Below are positions 8,224 through 17,547 of a stretch of 64,000 nt of DNA, in pieces. Under the pieces are notes generated by a model. It did no database searches and had not been told where the DNA came from. It saw only the letters and a list, made by a program, of their open reading frames with translations. The DNA is from Winogradskyella bathintestinalis. Lineage in GTDB: Bacteria > Bacteroidota > Bacteroidia > Flavobacteriales > Flavobacteriaceae. The stretch lies in assembly GCF_030407435.1 (NCBI RefSeq), contig NZ_JASDDK010000004.1, positions 248,001 to 312,000 on the forward strand, read 5' to 3'. Numbering within the stretch: the first letter of the stretch is position 1; each line of letters begins with the position of its first letter. Both the position numbers and the translations under genes were made by a program.

Positions 8224-9222
8224 TTATTCTTTGTAAAACTGTTGCATTGTATTTGAATGTTCTCTCATTTGTATTTTTAATTGCTCTGGCTCTAGCACCT
8301 CTAATTCTTGACCATAGGACAATAACTGTTGTACTAATTCTTTATTTATTATTGTCTCAAACCAAACTTGATCCTGTTTATCTTCTTCAAAAAACTCTTC
8401 GTAATCTGGTTGAAATGGTTTTGTTTTAAAATAATTTTCCCTTCCATTATGGAAACGCACAACTACTCTCTCTACATTTTCGTTTATTCTAGTTACACCA
8501 ACCATTGTTCTGAAAAATATTTCCCAATCTTTGTCTGAATCTGAATAATTGACGTCCTCAAGTGTTTCAAAACTAATAAGTCTTTCATCTAATGGAATAC
8601 TGTGTTGCCACCTTTCAACTGTTTTATTATATCCAAAGACAAACCATCGTCTATTGTATTGTTTTAAAATATGTGGGTGAAATTCAAAAACTGATGATTC
8701 CTTATCTTTAAAGCCTTTATAAACTATCTGCAAAGCTTGCTTTTTCTTAATAGCTAGATATAATGGTTTTAGGTGTTTTATACCTTTGTATTCTTCATTA
8801 TGATCGTAAAACAAGATTTTTTTAGCATCGTTTTCTTGTTCCTCTTCATCTTGAAACTTAATTAAGGCTTCTGCCAGTTTGTTATACTTTGGATGATTCT
8901 CAAATCTTGATAACAGTTGTTGTGCAGCATCAATTAAGTATTGTTCATATTTCTGTAAAGGTCGCTGTGCAATAGAGAAATTAGTTTCTGAGTACTTATA
9001 AGTTCTCATTCCTTCTTTAAGTGGTGCGCCAAATCCGTCTTTCTTATCTCTGAAAACTTTGATGTCTTCCCTTAATGTTCTTTCTGAAATTCTTTCTCCA
9101 GGAAATAACTCCTCAATTCCTTCATTTACTACGTTTAATAATTCTTCAAAACTATAAGACTTATTACGAAAGCAATGGTCTAGAATATTATATCTCAAAT
9201 GTGCGTGTGTGCTATTTGCCAT
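8224..9222 (-). CDS. WYL-domain transcriptional regulator
   Basis: This 332-residue protein has an N-terminal winged-helix part (about 1-75, ISERTLREDIKVF like a helix-turn-helix recognition region), a central WYL-type ligand-binding domain (about 150-230, with FEFHPHILKQYNRRWFVFGYN) and a C-terminal WCX-like extension. Proteins of this build (BrxR/CapW-like) often repress phage-defence operons and respond to nucleic-acid ligands. It lies 12 bp before the hipT stop and 42 bp upstream of the methylase-kinase gene on the same strand, so it is placed to control the downstream defence genes. Confidence 0.85.
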   Translation of the reverse strand: MANSTHAHLRYNILDHCFRNKSYSFEELLNVVNEGIEELFPGERISERTLREDIKVFRDKKDGFGAPLKEGMRTYKYSETNFSIAQRPLQKYEQYLIDAAQQLLSRFENHPKYNKLAEALIKFQDEEEQENDAKKILFYDHNEEYKGIKHLKPLYLAIKKKQALQIVYKGFKDKESSVFEFHPHILKQYNRRWFVFGYNKTVERWQHSIPLDERLISFETLEDVNYSDSDKDWEIFFRTMVGVTRINENVERVVVRFHNGRENYFKTKPFQPDYEEFFEEDKQDQVWFETIINKELVQQLLSYGQELEVLEPEQLKIQMREHSNTMQQFYKE

Positions 9223-9234
9223 TTTTATTCTAAA

Positions 9235-10194
9235 TTAATTTTTGACAACTTCAATCGTTAATTGAGCTGTTTTATAATTTATCAATTCTTTAAAACTCTC
9301 TTTTCGTTCTTCTGAAAGAAAGCTGTGATCAATCAATCCTGACCATTCCTGCATCCCTTTTTCAATACGATTCCAAAGATTTTCAATTGCTTTTTCTGGT
9401 ATGTGTGCTTTTAACATGGCTTCATTAAAATCGTTTCGTTTTAACTTTCGCTTCTTTCCATTTAGATTCAATGCTAAATCTTCTAGATCGTTTGGCAATA
9501 ATAATTGTGCAGCAATCATATCATAAGCAGGTGTGAGTTCGTATGCATTAGACTCTTTCGCTATTAGCGAAAAATTCTTTAAGTGCATATCATTATTTCC
9601 TATTAAGAAAGATACTATCACTTGTTCATAAAAATGAACAACATCCTTTATGGGGTTTTTAGAGTAGGCGATTATCCCTTTGGCAATTTGCTCGTAAGAT
9701 CCTCTGTACTTATGCTCTGTTAGTCGCTCATTAAATTGACACGCATCTTCCATAGCGAACTTTTCACCTTGCGCATTACGATCTATGCGTCTCGTCATAT
9801 AAGCCAACTCTCCACCTTTTAAAGGCAGTAATAAAAAAGGAACGGTTTCAATACCGCAAGCTTGTGTCATTAACATACACAAAGCTTCTAGTTCTGGCAT
9901 TTTTGGATAAGCAGAATAAGGTGGTTTTAAAATATATCTTCCGTTTAAAGCACCAACTATGGTTAAACGTTCTTCAGTGGCTGTTTTTGTAAAGCCCATT
10001 GATAATTTAGGTTGCACACCTGTTACTATAATACGCTGTGCAACGTTTTCTTCAGCAAGTTCATTTATCTGTGATATGGCATAATCTAATTGAAATACAG
10101 GTGTATCACTTTCCCAAAAACGAACAAGACAGGCTGGGTGATACTTATTGTCTCCTGATGCTAATGGTTTATGACAGGCTAAGCAACTACTCAT
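9235..10194 (-). CDS. hipT: HipT-like serine/threonine kinase toxin (HipA C-terminal)
   Basis: This 319-residue protein carries the HipA kinase core without the N-subdomain 1, which is the neighbouring gene. Visible are the gate loop IVTGVQPKLS (56-65), ATP-contact K90 (YILKPP), catalytic D202 in GNNDMHLKNF and metal-binding D225 (YDMIA). In described HipT the gate loop carries two serines; here they align with I56 and T58, so only T58 could be autophosphorylated. A small CxxC...HxxC motif (C4, C7, H19, C22) at the N-terminus looks like a zinc knuckle. HipT of E. coli phosphorylates tryptophanyl-tRNA synthetase; the target here is unknown. It overlaps hipS by 8 bp. Confidence 0.9.
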   Translation of the reverse strand: MSSCLACHKPLASGDNKYHPACLVRFWESDTPVFQLDYAISQINELAEENVAQRIIVTGVQPKLSMGFTKTATEERLTIVGALNGRYILKPPYSAYPKMPELEALCMLMTQACGIETVPFLLLPLKGGELAYMTRRIDRNAQGEKFAMEDACQFNERLTEHKYRGSYEQIAKGIIAYSKNPIKDVVHFYEQVIVSFLIGNNDMHLKNFSLIAKESNAYELTPAYDMIAAQLLLPNDLEDLALNLNGKKRKLKRNDFNEAMLKAHIPEKAIENLWNRIEKGMQEWSGLIDHSFLSEERKESFKELINYKTAQLTIEVVKN

Positions 10195-10504
10195 TTTCTA
10201 TAATACTTATGTTACCTATACAATCACGACAGGTGGTTAGTAATAATCCCATACGATCTCTTGGGTTAAGTTTCCAGTTTTTTTCTGCAATATCTAGCAA
10301 CCATCCTTCTGGAATTAGTCCGTCAAAAAATGGAAATAAATTATCTGAGGTAAAGGGTGCCTCCTGTAACGGAAATGTTAATGAAACAGGTGTAGCATTT
10401 TTCAATGCCAAATATGCTTTATCATATTGAAATAGATAACCTTCGTCATTTTCAATAAGCATTCCTGCTTTTCGATTATGCACCCAAATTTCTCCTTGTC
10501 TCAT
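10187..10504 (-). CDS. hipS: HipS-like antitoxin (HipA N-subdomain 1 protein)
   Basis: This 105-residue protein matches only the HipA N-terminal subdomain: VHNRKAGMLIENDEGYLFQYD, LTFPL, and FFDGLIPEGWLLD. In HipBST systems this piece is a separate protein and is the true antitoxin of HipT, unlike HipBA where it is fused. Length is close to the roughly 100-residue HipS of E. coli. It overlaps hipB by 29 bp and hipT by 8 bp, so the three genes are translationally coupled. Confidence 0.9.
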   Translation of the reverse strand: MRQGEIWVHNRKAGMLIENDEGYLFQYDKAYLALKNATPVSLTFPLQEAPFTSDNLFPFFDGLIPEGWLLDIAEKNWKLNPRDRMGLLLTTCRDCIGNISIIENE

Positions 10505-10718
10505 CGCTTATAGGTGTTGGTGTTAATGTATTTCCAAAAAAGAGTAATACTTGATTCACTTTATCGGTCATTAAATTTGGTTTTCCCTGTTCAAGGTCGC
10601 GTACAAAGCGAAGTCCAACGCCAGTCAAGTCTGATAACTCTGTCTGTGTCATTTTACTTGCTTTTCTGTTTGTTCTAACAAAATCAGCTATAGCATTATG
10701 TCGATTCCAATCTTTCAT
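10476..10718 (-). CDS. hipB: HipB-like XRE-family helix-turn-helix protein
   Basis: This 80-residue protein has an XRE helix-turn-helix (about 11-62: KMTQTELSDLTGVGLRFVRDLE). It is first in the hipBST order and would autorepress the operon through the three palindromic sites just upstream. In HipBST, HipB boosts HipS activity rather than neutralising the kinase on its own. The ATG at 10718 is 4 bp from the nearest operator. Confidence 0.92.
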   Translation of the reverse strand: MKDWNRHNAIADFVRTNRKASKMTQTELSDLTGVGLRFVRDLEQGKPNLMTDKVNQVLLFFGNTLTPTPISDETRRNLGA

Positions 10719-10721
10719 TAA

Positions 10722-10739
10722 TATACCCTTATGGGTGCA
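10722..10739. promoter_or_regulatory. HipB operator O1 (degenerate)
   Basis: TATACC-N6-GGTGCA: one perfect half-site and one half-site with two changes, lying 4 bp upstream of the hipB ATG. Same phase and spacing as O2 and O3. Confidence 0.65.
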
Positions 10740-10761
10740 AGTTAATAAAATATTTAAAAAC

Positions 10762-10779
10762 TATACCTTTTTGGGTATA
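10762..10779. promoter_or_regulatory. HipB operator O2
   Basis: A perfect TATACC-N6-GGTATA inverted repeat. Its overall 18-bp size and TAT...ATA ends parallel the E. coli HipB operator (TATCC-N8-GGATA). Confidence 0.8.
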
Positions 10780-10801
10780 TTATTTTATTTGTAGAATAAA
10801 T

Positions 10802-10819
10802 TATACCTTAACAGGTATA
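10802..10819. promoter_or_regulatory. HipB operator O3
   Basis: A second perfect TATACC-N6-GGTATA palindrome, exactly 40 bp from O2, which is itself exactly 40 bp from O1. The regular spacing puts the sites near the same face of the helix. Confidence 0.8.
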
Positions 10820-10979
10820 AAAATATATAGTGATTAAAGTAATGACCCCAAAGCTTCTGGATTAAAAGTCTAAGTTAAAATTAATTATATGTAATTAGAT
10901 ATAATATTGATTGAAATAGCATTTCTATATGTAATTGCACATAGAATCAAGAAAGCCTCTACGTTTCTATTTTAGCAAG

Positions 10980-11400
10980 ATTTAAAAATCCAAAAACAGG
11001 AAAGAAGGAAAGCCATTGCCGTTATTTCAAAAATAAAAGTGTTACAAACACATAAAAAAGAACAGGTTAACGAGCTTGTTTGAGGTAATCCTGATGATAA
11101 GTGCAGACTTTTTAGTGACTAGAGCACCAGTTATATTGGTATTTCGGATTACGTTGAGATGCACGTTAGTGTAAAGACTAATAAGAAAATAACACTAAAA
11201 TGGGTGCACATTGCCATTAGCAATGCCAAGAGAGCACTCTTAGGAATCTATCATAAAATTTTTGGTGAATATCTGCAAAATTATCTTGATGAATTCTGCT
11301 ATAAATTAAACTGCAGTATTTTGGTAACAGGCTGTTTGATAGATTAGTAGTAACAGTAACACATCAGTACTAATGTAAAAGCGATTAATCAAAATTGATA
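10980..11400 (+). pseudogene. Remnant of IS1595-family (ISXO2-like) transposase
   Basis: Reading the plus strand gives transposase-like peptide pieces broken by stops: a basic segment near 10980-11090, then KCRLFSD, a TAG, STSYIGISDYVEMHVSVKTN, and KWVHIAISNAK with a YHKI...YLDEFCYKLN block up to about 11310. A frameshift then leads into RRYFGNRLFDRLVVTV. The W-H-ISNAK-L-YH-YL-EF-Y-LN pattern is the C-terminal signature of IS1595-family transposases. No N-terminal zinc part or intact ends are seen. It is dead and marks the boundary between the defence island and the polysaccharide locus. Confidence 0.75.
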
Positions 11401-11475
11401 CATTTTGAAAGCCTTATAAACACTATAAAATTGAAGATATGGTCGTTGTCTCCGACACCACTAAAAACCACATAA
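11395..11475 (+). repeat. Left copy of ~75-bp imperfect direct repeat
   Basis: From GATACATTTTGAAAGCC to GGTCGTTGTCTCCGAC this matches the copy near 45025 without gaps over about 75 bp. Ends are nearly identical and the 20-bp middle is divergent. It lies just after the IS1595 remnant and is followed by a weak AAAACC/GGTTTT hairpin and a T-rich run (11463-11502). Conserved flanks with a free middle suggest a structured RNA or a recombination/IS end. Confidence 0.6.
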
Positions 11476-11570
11476 AATAATGACTTACAAGGTTTTATTT
11501 TTGCATTTATTAAAATAGCGTAATATTACTTTTTATACTTGACACTCGGTCAATAATAAATAATAACACA

Positions 11571-13766
11571 TTAATTGAATACTACATCTTTAGTCTCAAA
11601 ATCTGCCAACAATTGATTACTCGGATTCCTCCATACTTTACATATTGGTAAATCTGCTTTAATATAGCCCATTTTTGGAATAGTATTCGTACTATAATAC
11701 ACATCATTCGTAGTTGTATTTTTAAACTCATATAAATCCACTAAAGTATTTGTGTATTGTCCCCACCACTTTTTAGTAAGTTCATTTGCTGCCCAAGTGC
11801 CGTTATGTTCACCTTTTGTCCATGTGCCATTTACTATCCCATTCAATACTGTAGCCTCTAATTCATACGTACCCTCTGGGTGATTAAGTGCTAGATACAA
11901 GGTATTATTCTCAACTCTAGGATTAGTGATTTTGAATTTTTCCTTATTAGTAGTGGCAACAAACGTTCCACCTTCTTTCTTTAAGTTGAGATTAAAAGAA
12001 TTTTCAAACGGAGCAAAGATAATTTGTACTTCCCAGGTTCCTGTATATTTAAGACTTTCATCTCTATCTAATGGAAACCCATAAAATAGAGGCTCTTTAC
12101 CGTTTAATGCTAATTGTTTATTTTCATTCTGATAAACAGCTACCATTCCATCAACCTTTCTGTCTTTAGGCAACGCATAAAAACCAACATCTGTAATTGA
12201 ATTTTTAGCTTCAATATCTTTTATAAATCCATAACCATCATTATATTTATAAACCGCTTCGGGCAAGAATACATCTTCATTGCTTAATGATAATTTATAA
12301 GTAAGTTGATTGTAATCATAACGAGGCACGCGCTCTTCTGAACTTAAAAATTTAGTAAATGTCCCTTCAAAGAAAATGTCTTCTCCATTTTTTTGATCAA
12401 ATATTGACTGTTGCGTTGGGTTATAAAGAAAGCTTTTATGATTCGCTACTTTTCTAGCATATACCCATGGTCCGATAGGCGTATCAGCTTCAGAATACCA
12501 TGTATCCATTGCGCCTGTGATTAGAATCCATTTCTGTCTGTAATCATTCCAATAAACAGAACCACGACCAACCATCGGTAGGCGCTGACCTGTGTTTATG
12601 TCTGTGAGTTGAACCCAAGCCTCTTCTGGCTGCATCAGTCCGTCACTAATTAATTGCATTTGTTGATCGTAATTTACTGGATCAGTATCTACCTTCCAGG
12701 CATATATTAAATTACCATTCTCATCTCTATCGAATTGTGGGTTTTTCTCATCAAATTTTGTTCCTTGTTTCAAACACGTAAATGCTTCATATACTCTTGG
12801 ATTTACCAACGATTCTAATTTTGGTTGTACACGTAAATAGCTAAAATTAGTCGTTAAATACATTAGGTCTTGACCATTATGACTTCCTACAAATGGATGA
12901 TGGCAAGTATGACCTTCAGGCAACCACTCAGGTATAGATTTATAATCTTCAAAAATTTGCTTTTCATCATTAAAGACAGCAATTCCGCGTTCATAATTTC
13001 CAAAATAGTAATTAACATTAGCGTATTTTGCAATTAATTGCTCTTCACCTTTTTCATCTTTAAAATTCATTATCCAATCGAACCACACATAACCAGGACT
13101 TTCCAAATTAATCATAGGTCTACTTTGACCTTGTTCATTTACAAAATAGTTATAATTCACACCCTCATTTGGATCTAGTCCTCCTTTTCCTGGTAATAAG
13201 CTCGTTGCAGCATTTACAGAAAAACTTCCTTTATAGGTCGGAGGTAGAAAAGTATCTCCCCATATCCAAAATATTTGACCCTTATATATGGTAGTTAAGT
13301 TAGAATCTTGTCCTATAACATCGGCATTAATAATAGGGATATTAATAGGAGATGATTCCCCTAACAACTCACTATCTCTATAGATTCCTACACCAGTACT
13401 TCTATATAAGCGTTCGGCTACACTAGTTCTTCGTATTTCTACTGTCGCACTGTCTCCTGCTTTGGTAAATAGTTGCACCGCTCGCTTATCACCCAAATTT
13501 TGGGGATACTCATAGCCTTCACTCATTACCTCAAAATAAACATCTTTCCCCATTAATCCCGGTTCATCAAAAGCAATTAAACCATTACTATCGGTATAAT
13601 ATCGTTCTTGAGTTAATGGCACTAAGCCAACCATAGGAACTCCTTTTTTTGTTTCGGCATCAATAACTCTAATTTTAAAATACTGGCTTTGCTGATTTTG
13701 ACATGAAAAAAGACTTATTATAAAGCCAAATATCATTACGCTTTTGAAACACTTAATTATCGACAT
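11571..13766 (-). CDS. Large lipoprotein with DUF4185-like beta-propeller domain
   Basis: This 731-residue protein has a signal peptide and lipobox (LFSC, about residue 22), so it is probably an outer-membrane or surface lipoprotein. After a carboxypeptidase-regulatory-like Ig fold (about 30-100) comes a propeller-type domain with FWIWGDTFLP near residue 167, WFDWIMNF, GHTCHHPFVGSH and GRGSVYWNDYRQKWILI. This pattern resembles DUF4185-like putative glycoside hydrolases; some DUF4185 members are endo-arabinofuranosidases (GH183). A C-terminal beta domain follows. Two smaller relatives lie at 23047-25341. A GntR-type palindrome is 14 bp before the start. The substrate cannot be read from sequence. 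Confidence 0.65.
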   Translation of the reverse strand: MSIIKCFKSVMIFGFIISLFSCQNQQSQYFKIRVIDAETKKGVPMVGLVPLTQERYYTDSNGLIAFDEPGLMGKDVYFEVMSEGYEYPQNLGDKRAVQLFTKAGDSATVEIRRTSVAERLYRSTGVGIYRDSELLGESSPINIPIINADVIGQDSNLTTIYKGQIFWIWGDTFLPPTYKGSFSVNAATSLLPGKGGLDPNEGVNYNYFVNEQGQSRPMINLESPGYVWFDWIMNFKDEKGEEQLIAKYANVNYYFGNYERGIAVFNDEKQIFEDYKSIPEWLPEGHTCHHPFVGSHNGQDLMYLTTNFSYLRVQPKLESLVNPRVYEAFTCLKQGTKFDEKNPQFDRDENGNLIYAWKVDTDPVNYDQQMQLISDGLMQPEEAWVQLTDINTGQRLPMVGRGSVYWNDYRQKWILITGAMDTWYSEADTPIGPWVYARKVANHKSFLYNPTQQSIFDQKNGEDIFFEGTFTKFLSSEERVPRYDYNQLTYKLSLSNEDVFLPEAVYKYNDGYGFIKDIEAKNSITDVGFYALPKDRKVDGMVAVYQNENKQLALNGKEPLFYGFPLDRDESLKYTGTWEVQIIFAPFENSFNLNLKKEGGTFVATTNKEKFKITNPRVENNTLYLALNHPEGTYELEATVLNGIVNGTWTKGEHNGTWAANELTKKWWGQYTNTLVDLYEFKNTTTNDVYYSTNTIPKMGYIKADLPICKVWRNPSNQLLADFETKDVVFN

Positions 13767-13779
13767 CTTTAAAATTTTA

Positions 13780-13793
13780 TATGTACATACATA
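13780..13793. promoter_or_regulatory. GntR-type operator, site 1
   Basis: TATGT-ACAT-ACATA, a perfect palindrome 14 bp upstream of the 731-residue lipoprotein start. It matches the site over the gntR start region. Confidence 0.65.
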
Positions 13794-13931
13794 CTATTAA
13801 TTTATAAAGATAACAAAAAGTCTCAGATTCCTAATAAATAATTAAAAATGTTGATTTATTAAAAATAACTCTTTAGAAATAAGATTTTAATAATTATACA
13901 TTGCTTAAAAAGAGAATTAAATACCACTAAT

Positions 13932-13945
13932 CATGTATGAACATA
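13932..13945. promoter_or_regulatory. GntR-type operator, site 2
   Basis: CATGT-ATGA-ACATA, one base off the TATGT-N4-ACATA consensus, in the 222-bp spacer between two minus-strand genes. The spacer otherwise holds only AT-rich sequence and site 1. Confidence 0.55.
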
Positions 13946-13988
13946 TATTAAACCAGTCCTAATTAAGTTTAAAATGAAGATTTAATTA

Positions 13989-15317
13989 TTAGTCTTTCAT
14001 TTTCAAATTGTCCACTACAAAGGCACCTAAATCGCTCCCTTGTTTAATCCCTTCTTCGACGGCTGCACGGTAATGAATCCCACCATACATTCTACTCATA
14101 GCAGCTTCATCCGCTGCTTCTTGAAATGACGCATAATGCCGAATTGGAAGTCCAAACTTTAACTCTGTAGTATCATCAAACTCAAAATCATTACCAAATA
14201 TGGATGCTAAAACCTTAGATGCAGAACCTGAGATAACGGAGTGTCCACTAGTGTATTCGGGAAACGGAGGGGTTTGTAGAATTGGCACCCAACTTTCATC
14301 AATATATTGATTTATAACCGATACAGGACGAATTAAATTAGAACGATATTTTTCATCCCAACAACTTATAAATGCATCTGCTATTGCAATTGATGTCTTT
14401 GCATATGAGAATACAGTTTTATCAAAGTTCGCACCCGTTTTTACACATGCTATCATACATATACCCATCCAATGGGCTCCTGGACTAATTTTTTTTACAG
14501 AAAACATTAAATGTCCTCTAGTTACCGTCACAAAAGGGTTACAATCCCAAAATTGAGCTATTTTTATTTCTTCTGAATCATCTCCACGTGCCGTAATTTC
14601 ATTGCTTATATCATATATTTCTTTTACTTGTTTAAAGAAGACTGAACCTTCATCCATAGAAAATGTTGGTGGTGGAATCGGCATAAATTGGGAAGCAGAA
14701 TCTAAAACAAAAGGACGTAATTTATTCCAATGAGGCTCTATACCTTCTATGAAAGAAGGTGGCGTTTTTCGCCAACGTGAAGGGTCATTATAATCAACCT
14801 TATAATTTGTCATACTACGAATTTCCTTATAACCATCTGTGTCTTTCCAGTTGTTTATATGTGAAGCAACTCGTTGTCCATATTCTTTTGAAGCAACAAA
14901 TTCTTTTTCATTTATAGACGACCAATTATCGTAAAGACTGTCAGTATATTTATTTAATAGATCTTTAGAGTATACTAAAGTCTTACTCACTTCTATATGT
15001 GCTATTAATGCGGATAATTTATAATTAACTAAAGGAGATATGGGCTCAGGAATAGGCTTTAAATCACTAACCTGACCGTTTAAAGAGGTATAATTTGGAT
15101 TTTGAATTGCAATGATTTCGTAAGCAGCAATATTGGGGTATGCCATTATTCTACTTGCTACTGGAGGAGAAAAAATATCCTCTACCATAATATCAATTAT
15201 TTTATCGATAACATTATGCATTTCCAACGACTCAACTACAATAGATTCATCTTTTTGACAAGAATTAAAAAACAAAAACAAGACAAGTAATAAACTAAAA
15301 TATTGAGGAGTTTTCAT
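13989..15317 (-). CDS. PAP2 / vanadium haloperoxidase-like lipoprotein
   Basis: This 442-residue protein has a lipobox (FFNSC) at its N-terminus. The acid-phosphatase/haloperoxidase fold is marked by EYTSGHSVISG (354-364, H359) and SRMYGGIHYR (408-417, H415), equivalent to the vanadate/phosphate pocket motifs PSGH and SRxxxGxHxxxD; the final Asp is Glu in this copy. Related Bacteroidota proteins are often annotated as vanadium-dependent haloperoxidases and sit in glycan loci beside FG-GAP/ASPIC proteins. Whether it is a phosphatase or a peroxidase cannot be told from sequence. It is transcribed away from the esterase gene. Confidence 0.82.
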   Translation of the reverse strand: MKTPQYFSLLLVLFLFFNSCQKDESIVVESLEMHNVIDKIIDIMVEDIFSPPVASRIMAYPNIAAYEIIAIQNPNYTSLNGQVSDLKPIPEPISPLVNYKLSALIAHIEVSKTLVYSKDLLNKYTDSLYDNWSSINEKEFVASKEYGQRVASHINNWKDTDGYKEIRSMTNYKVDYNDPSRWRKTPPSFIEGIEPHWNKLRPFVLDSASQFMPIPPPTFSMDEGSVFFKQVKEIYDISNEITARGDDSEEIKIAQFWDCNPFVTVTRGHLMFSVKKISPGAHWMGICMIACVKTGANFDKTVFSYAKTSIAIADAFISCWDEKYRSNLIRPVSVINQYIDESWVPILQTPPFPEYTSGHSVISGSASKVLASIFGNDFEFDDTTELKFGLPIRHYASFQEAADEAAMSRMYGGIHYRAAVEEGIKQGSDLGAFVVDNLKMKD

Positions 15318-15378
15318 AGCGTATAGTAAATAAAAAGTTGATTAAAAATAGGAAATAATGTTCTGAATTGACAATTTA

Positions 15379-15404
15379 TTTTCATATGTACGAACATATG
15401 AAAA
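15379..15404. promoter_or_regulatory. GntR-type operator, site 3 (extended palindrome)
   Basis: The TATGT-ACGA-ACATA core (15385-15398) lies within an 11-bp-arm inverted repeat (TTTTCATATGT / ACATATGAAAA, 4-bp spacer). It sits in the 201-bp divergent spacer between the PAP2 lipoprotein and the esterase gene and could control both. Confidence 0.75.
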
Positions 15405-15518
15405 TATTTCATACCTTATGCCTGAAATATATTATATTCTCAATAAAACATATCAAAATACAACTATTTGAGAATCTTAAACTTGAATTAATCACAATTC
15501 CGAAAATTAGTCCAGAAA

Positions 15519-17492
15519 ATGAAATTATTTTCAAAATTATTGCTACTCATTGTATTTTTGTTGCCAAATCTAATGCTTGGTCAAATTGAATTACCCAAAA
15601 TATTTACATCAAATATGGTTGTACCAAGAGATAAAGCCATTCCAATATCTGGACATTCTCAACCTAATGAAGTTATACATGTTACCATAAAAAATCAATC
15701 GCACAAAGTAACATCAGATGCAAAAGGGAATTTTACAGTTATAATAGATCCAATACCTTATGGAGGACCTTATACATTATCATTTAAAGGAAAAGACACT
15801 AAAACTTTAGAAAACATACTTATCGGTGACTTATGGTTATGTGCTGGGCAGTCTAATATGCAGTATACATTAAACATGATTAATTATAAGGAGTTGGATA
15901 GTTCTAAAATGAATTATCCTAAGTTACGTTTAGGTGCTGTTAGTATAGGTCTTGATTATTTACCTCAAGATGACGTGAGCCAAATGTTATGGCTAGAAGG
16001 CACTATTGAAAACGCTCAAAATTTTAGTGCTGTAGCATGGTTCTATGGTAGATATTTAGTAGAAAACCAAGATATACCTATTGGATTAATCAGCAGCAAC
16101 TTAGGCGCAACCACTATAGAAACATGGATGAGTTTAGATGCTTTAAAAGAGTTCCCTCAGTTCGATGAAATCACAAATGACATCTCTTCAACAAATAAGG
16201 ATTTTGCCACAATCAATAAAGAGCTTGAGTTATATAGAACAACTTGGGATAAAGAGTATTATTTGAAAGGTATTGGGATGAATGAAAAGTGGTATAAAGA
16301 TGATTACGACGATTCTGATTGGAACACAGTTACAATTCCTGCCTTTTGGGAAGACTTTGGGTATCCTAATCATGATGGAAGTTTTTGGTTTAGACGGACT
16401 TTTGACGTACCTAAAGAACAACTAGATCAAGATTTTAACTTGCCACTCACTCAAATAGATGATTATGATATTACATGGGTTAATGGACATAAAATTGGTG
16501 AAACTTTTGGAGTTAGTAATTTTAGAAATTATGTGATTCCGAAAGAAATTCTAAGAGAAAAAGGAAATACAATAACCATTCGCGTTTTTGATATTGGAGG
16601 CAAAGGAGGCATGTACACAAGTGCTTTTTGGGGGAATCCAATTAGAAATGGTGAGTGGAAATACAAAAAAGGAGTCGCCATAGACACCTCAAAATTTCCA
16701 ATTCCAAGAGTAGTTAATGGTAGTGTTTTTTCTTACCCAACACTGCTCTACAATGGTGGTATTGCACCATTACATACGCTACCTATTAAAGGTGTAATTT
16801 GGTACCAAGGAGAAGCTAATGAGCATAGAGCAGTTGAATATGAACACTTACTAAAAACCATGATTACAGACTGGCGCAATAAATGGAAAAACCCAATTAT
16901 GCCATTCTACATAGTACAATTAGCTAATTATAGACAAGAAGTAGACGAGCCATCTGAAAATAAATGGGCAGAACTTCGTGAAAGCCAAACTAAGGCTTCA
17001 AAAATGAAAAATGTAGACATCATTACTACCATTGATATCGGTAATGCTAACGACATTCATCCTACCAACAAAAAAGAGGTGGGCAAACGGTTAGCGCTAC
17101 TTTCTCTACATGATAATTATAATGGAAAATTACAACGTAGCCCTACTTACAAAAGCAATAGAATTAAAGATGGCAAAATAATTATAACTTTAAATACTTA
17201 CGGAAGCCAACTAAAATCTCTAGACAAATATGGCTATTTAAGAGGCTTTGCTATAGCAGGTGAGGACGGAAATTTTGAATGGGCAAAAGCTTACTTAAAC
17301 GACGAAAACAACATCGTAGTGTATTCTAAAAATGTAAAAAAGCCCATGTATGTACGCTATGCATGGTCCGATAATCCTGGGCCTTTAGATTTAGTAAACA
17401 CTGACAATTTACCACTTATGCCGTTTAGAACAGACAATTTTAAATTAAGCACAACAGATGCAGTTTATAAATATGATCCACATTCATTTTAA
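15519..17492 (+). CDS. Sialate O-acetylesterase-like SGNH carbohydrate esterase
   Basis: This 657-residue protein has a signal peptide (1-21, ending LMLGQ). The split SASA domain shows nucleophile S112 in GQSNMQ and the Asp/His pair D512/H514 in NDIHP. Between them is a jelly-roll insertion (about 240-390, FWFRRTFDV) resembling beta-galactosidase sugar-binding folds. IWYQGEANE marks the oxyanion block. It would remove acetyl groups from glycans in the periplasm. Length fits the family. FAH and SDR genes follow on the same strand. Confidence 0.9.
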   Translation: MKLFSKLLLLIVFLLPNLMLGQIELPKIFTSNMVVPRDKAIPISGHSQPNEVIHVTIKNQSHKVTSDAKGNFTVIIDPIPYGGPYTLSFKGKDTKTLENILIGDLWLCAGQSNMQYTLNMINYKELDSSKMNYPKLRLGAVSIGLDYLPQDDVSQMLWLEGTIENAQNFSAVAWFYGRYLVENQDIPIGLISSNLGATTIETWMSLDALKEFPQFDEITNDISSTNKDFATINKELELYRTTWDKEYYLKGIGMNEKWYKDDYDDSDWNTVTIPAFWEDFGYPNHDGSFWFRRTFDVPKEQLDQDFNLPLTQIDDYDITWVNGHKIGETFGVSNFRNYVIPKEILREKGNTITIRVFDIGGKGGMYTSAFWGNPIRNGEWKYKKGVAIDTSKFPIPRVVNGSVFSYPTLLYNGGIAPLHTLPIKGVIWYQGEANEHRAVEYEHLLKTMITDWRNKWKNPIMPFYIVQLANYRQEVDEPSENKWAELRESQTKASKMKNVDIITTIDIGNANDIHPTNKKEVGKRLALLSLHDNYNGKLQRSPTYKSNRIKDGKIIITLNTYGSQLKSLDKYGYLRGFAIAGEDGNFEWAKAYLNDENNIVVYSKNVKKPMYVRYAWSDNPGPLDLVNTDNLPLMPFRTDNFKLSTTDAVYKYDPHSF

Positions 17493-17547
17493 TAACTTGT
17501 AATAGTATATTCTAAAAAAAAATTAAAAATACATAAAACGCATTCAC

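Noticed and set aside
11159..11347. 62-residue frame as a real small gene
   Set aside because: It is the C-terminal piece of a broken IS1595-type transposase, with upstream stops and a downstream frameshift.
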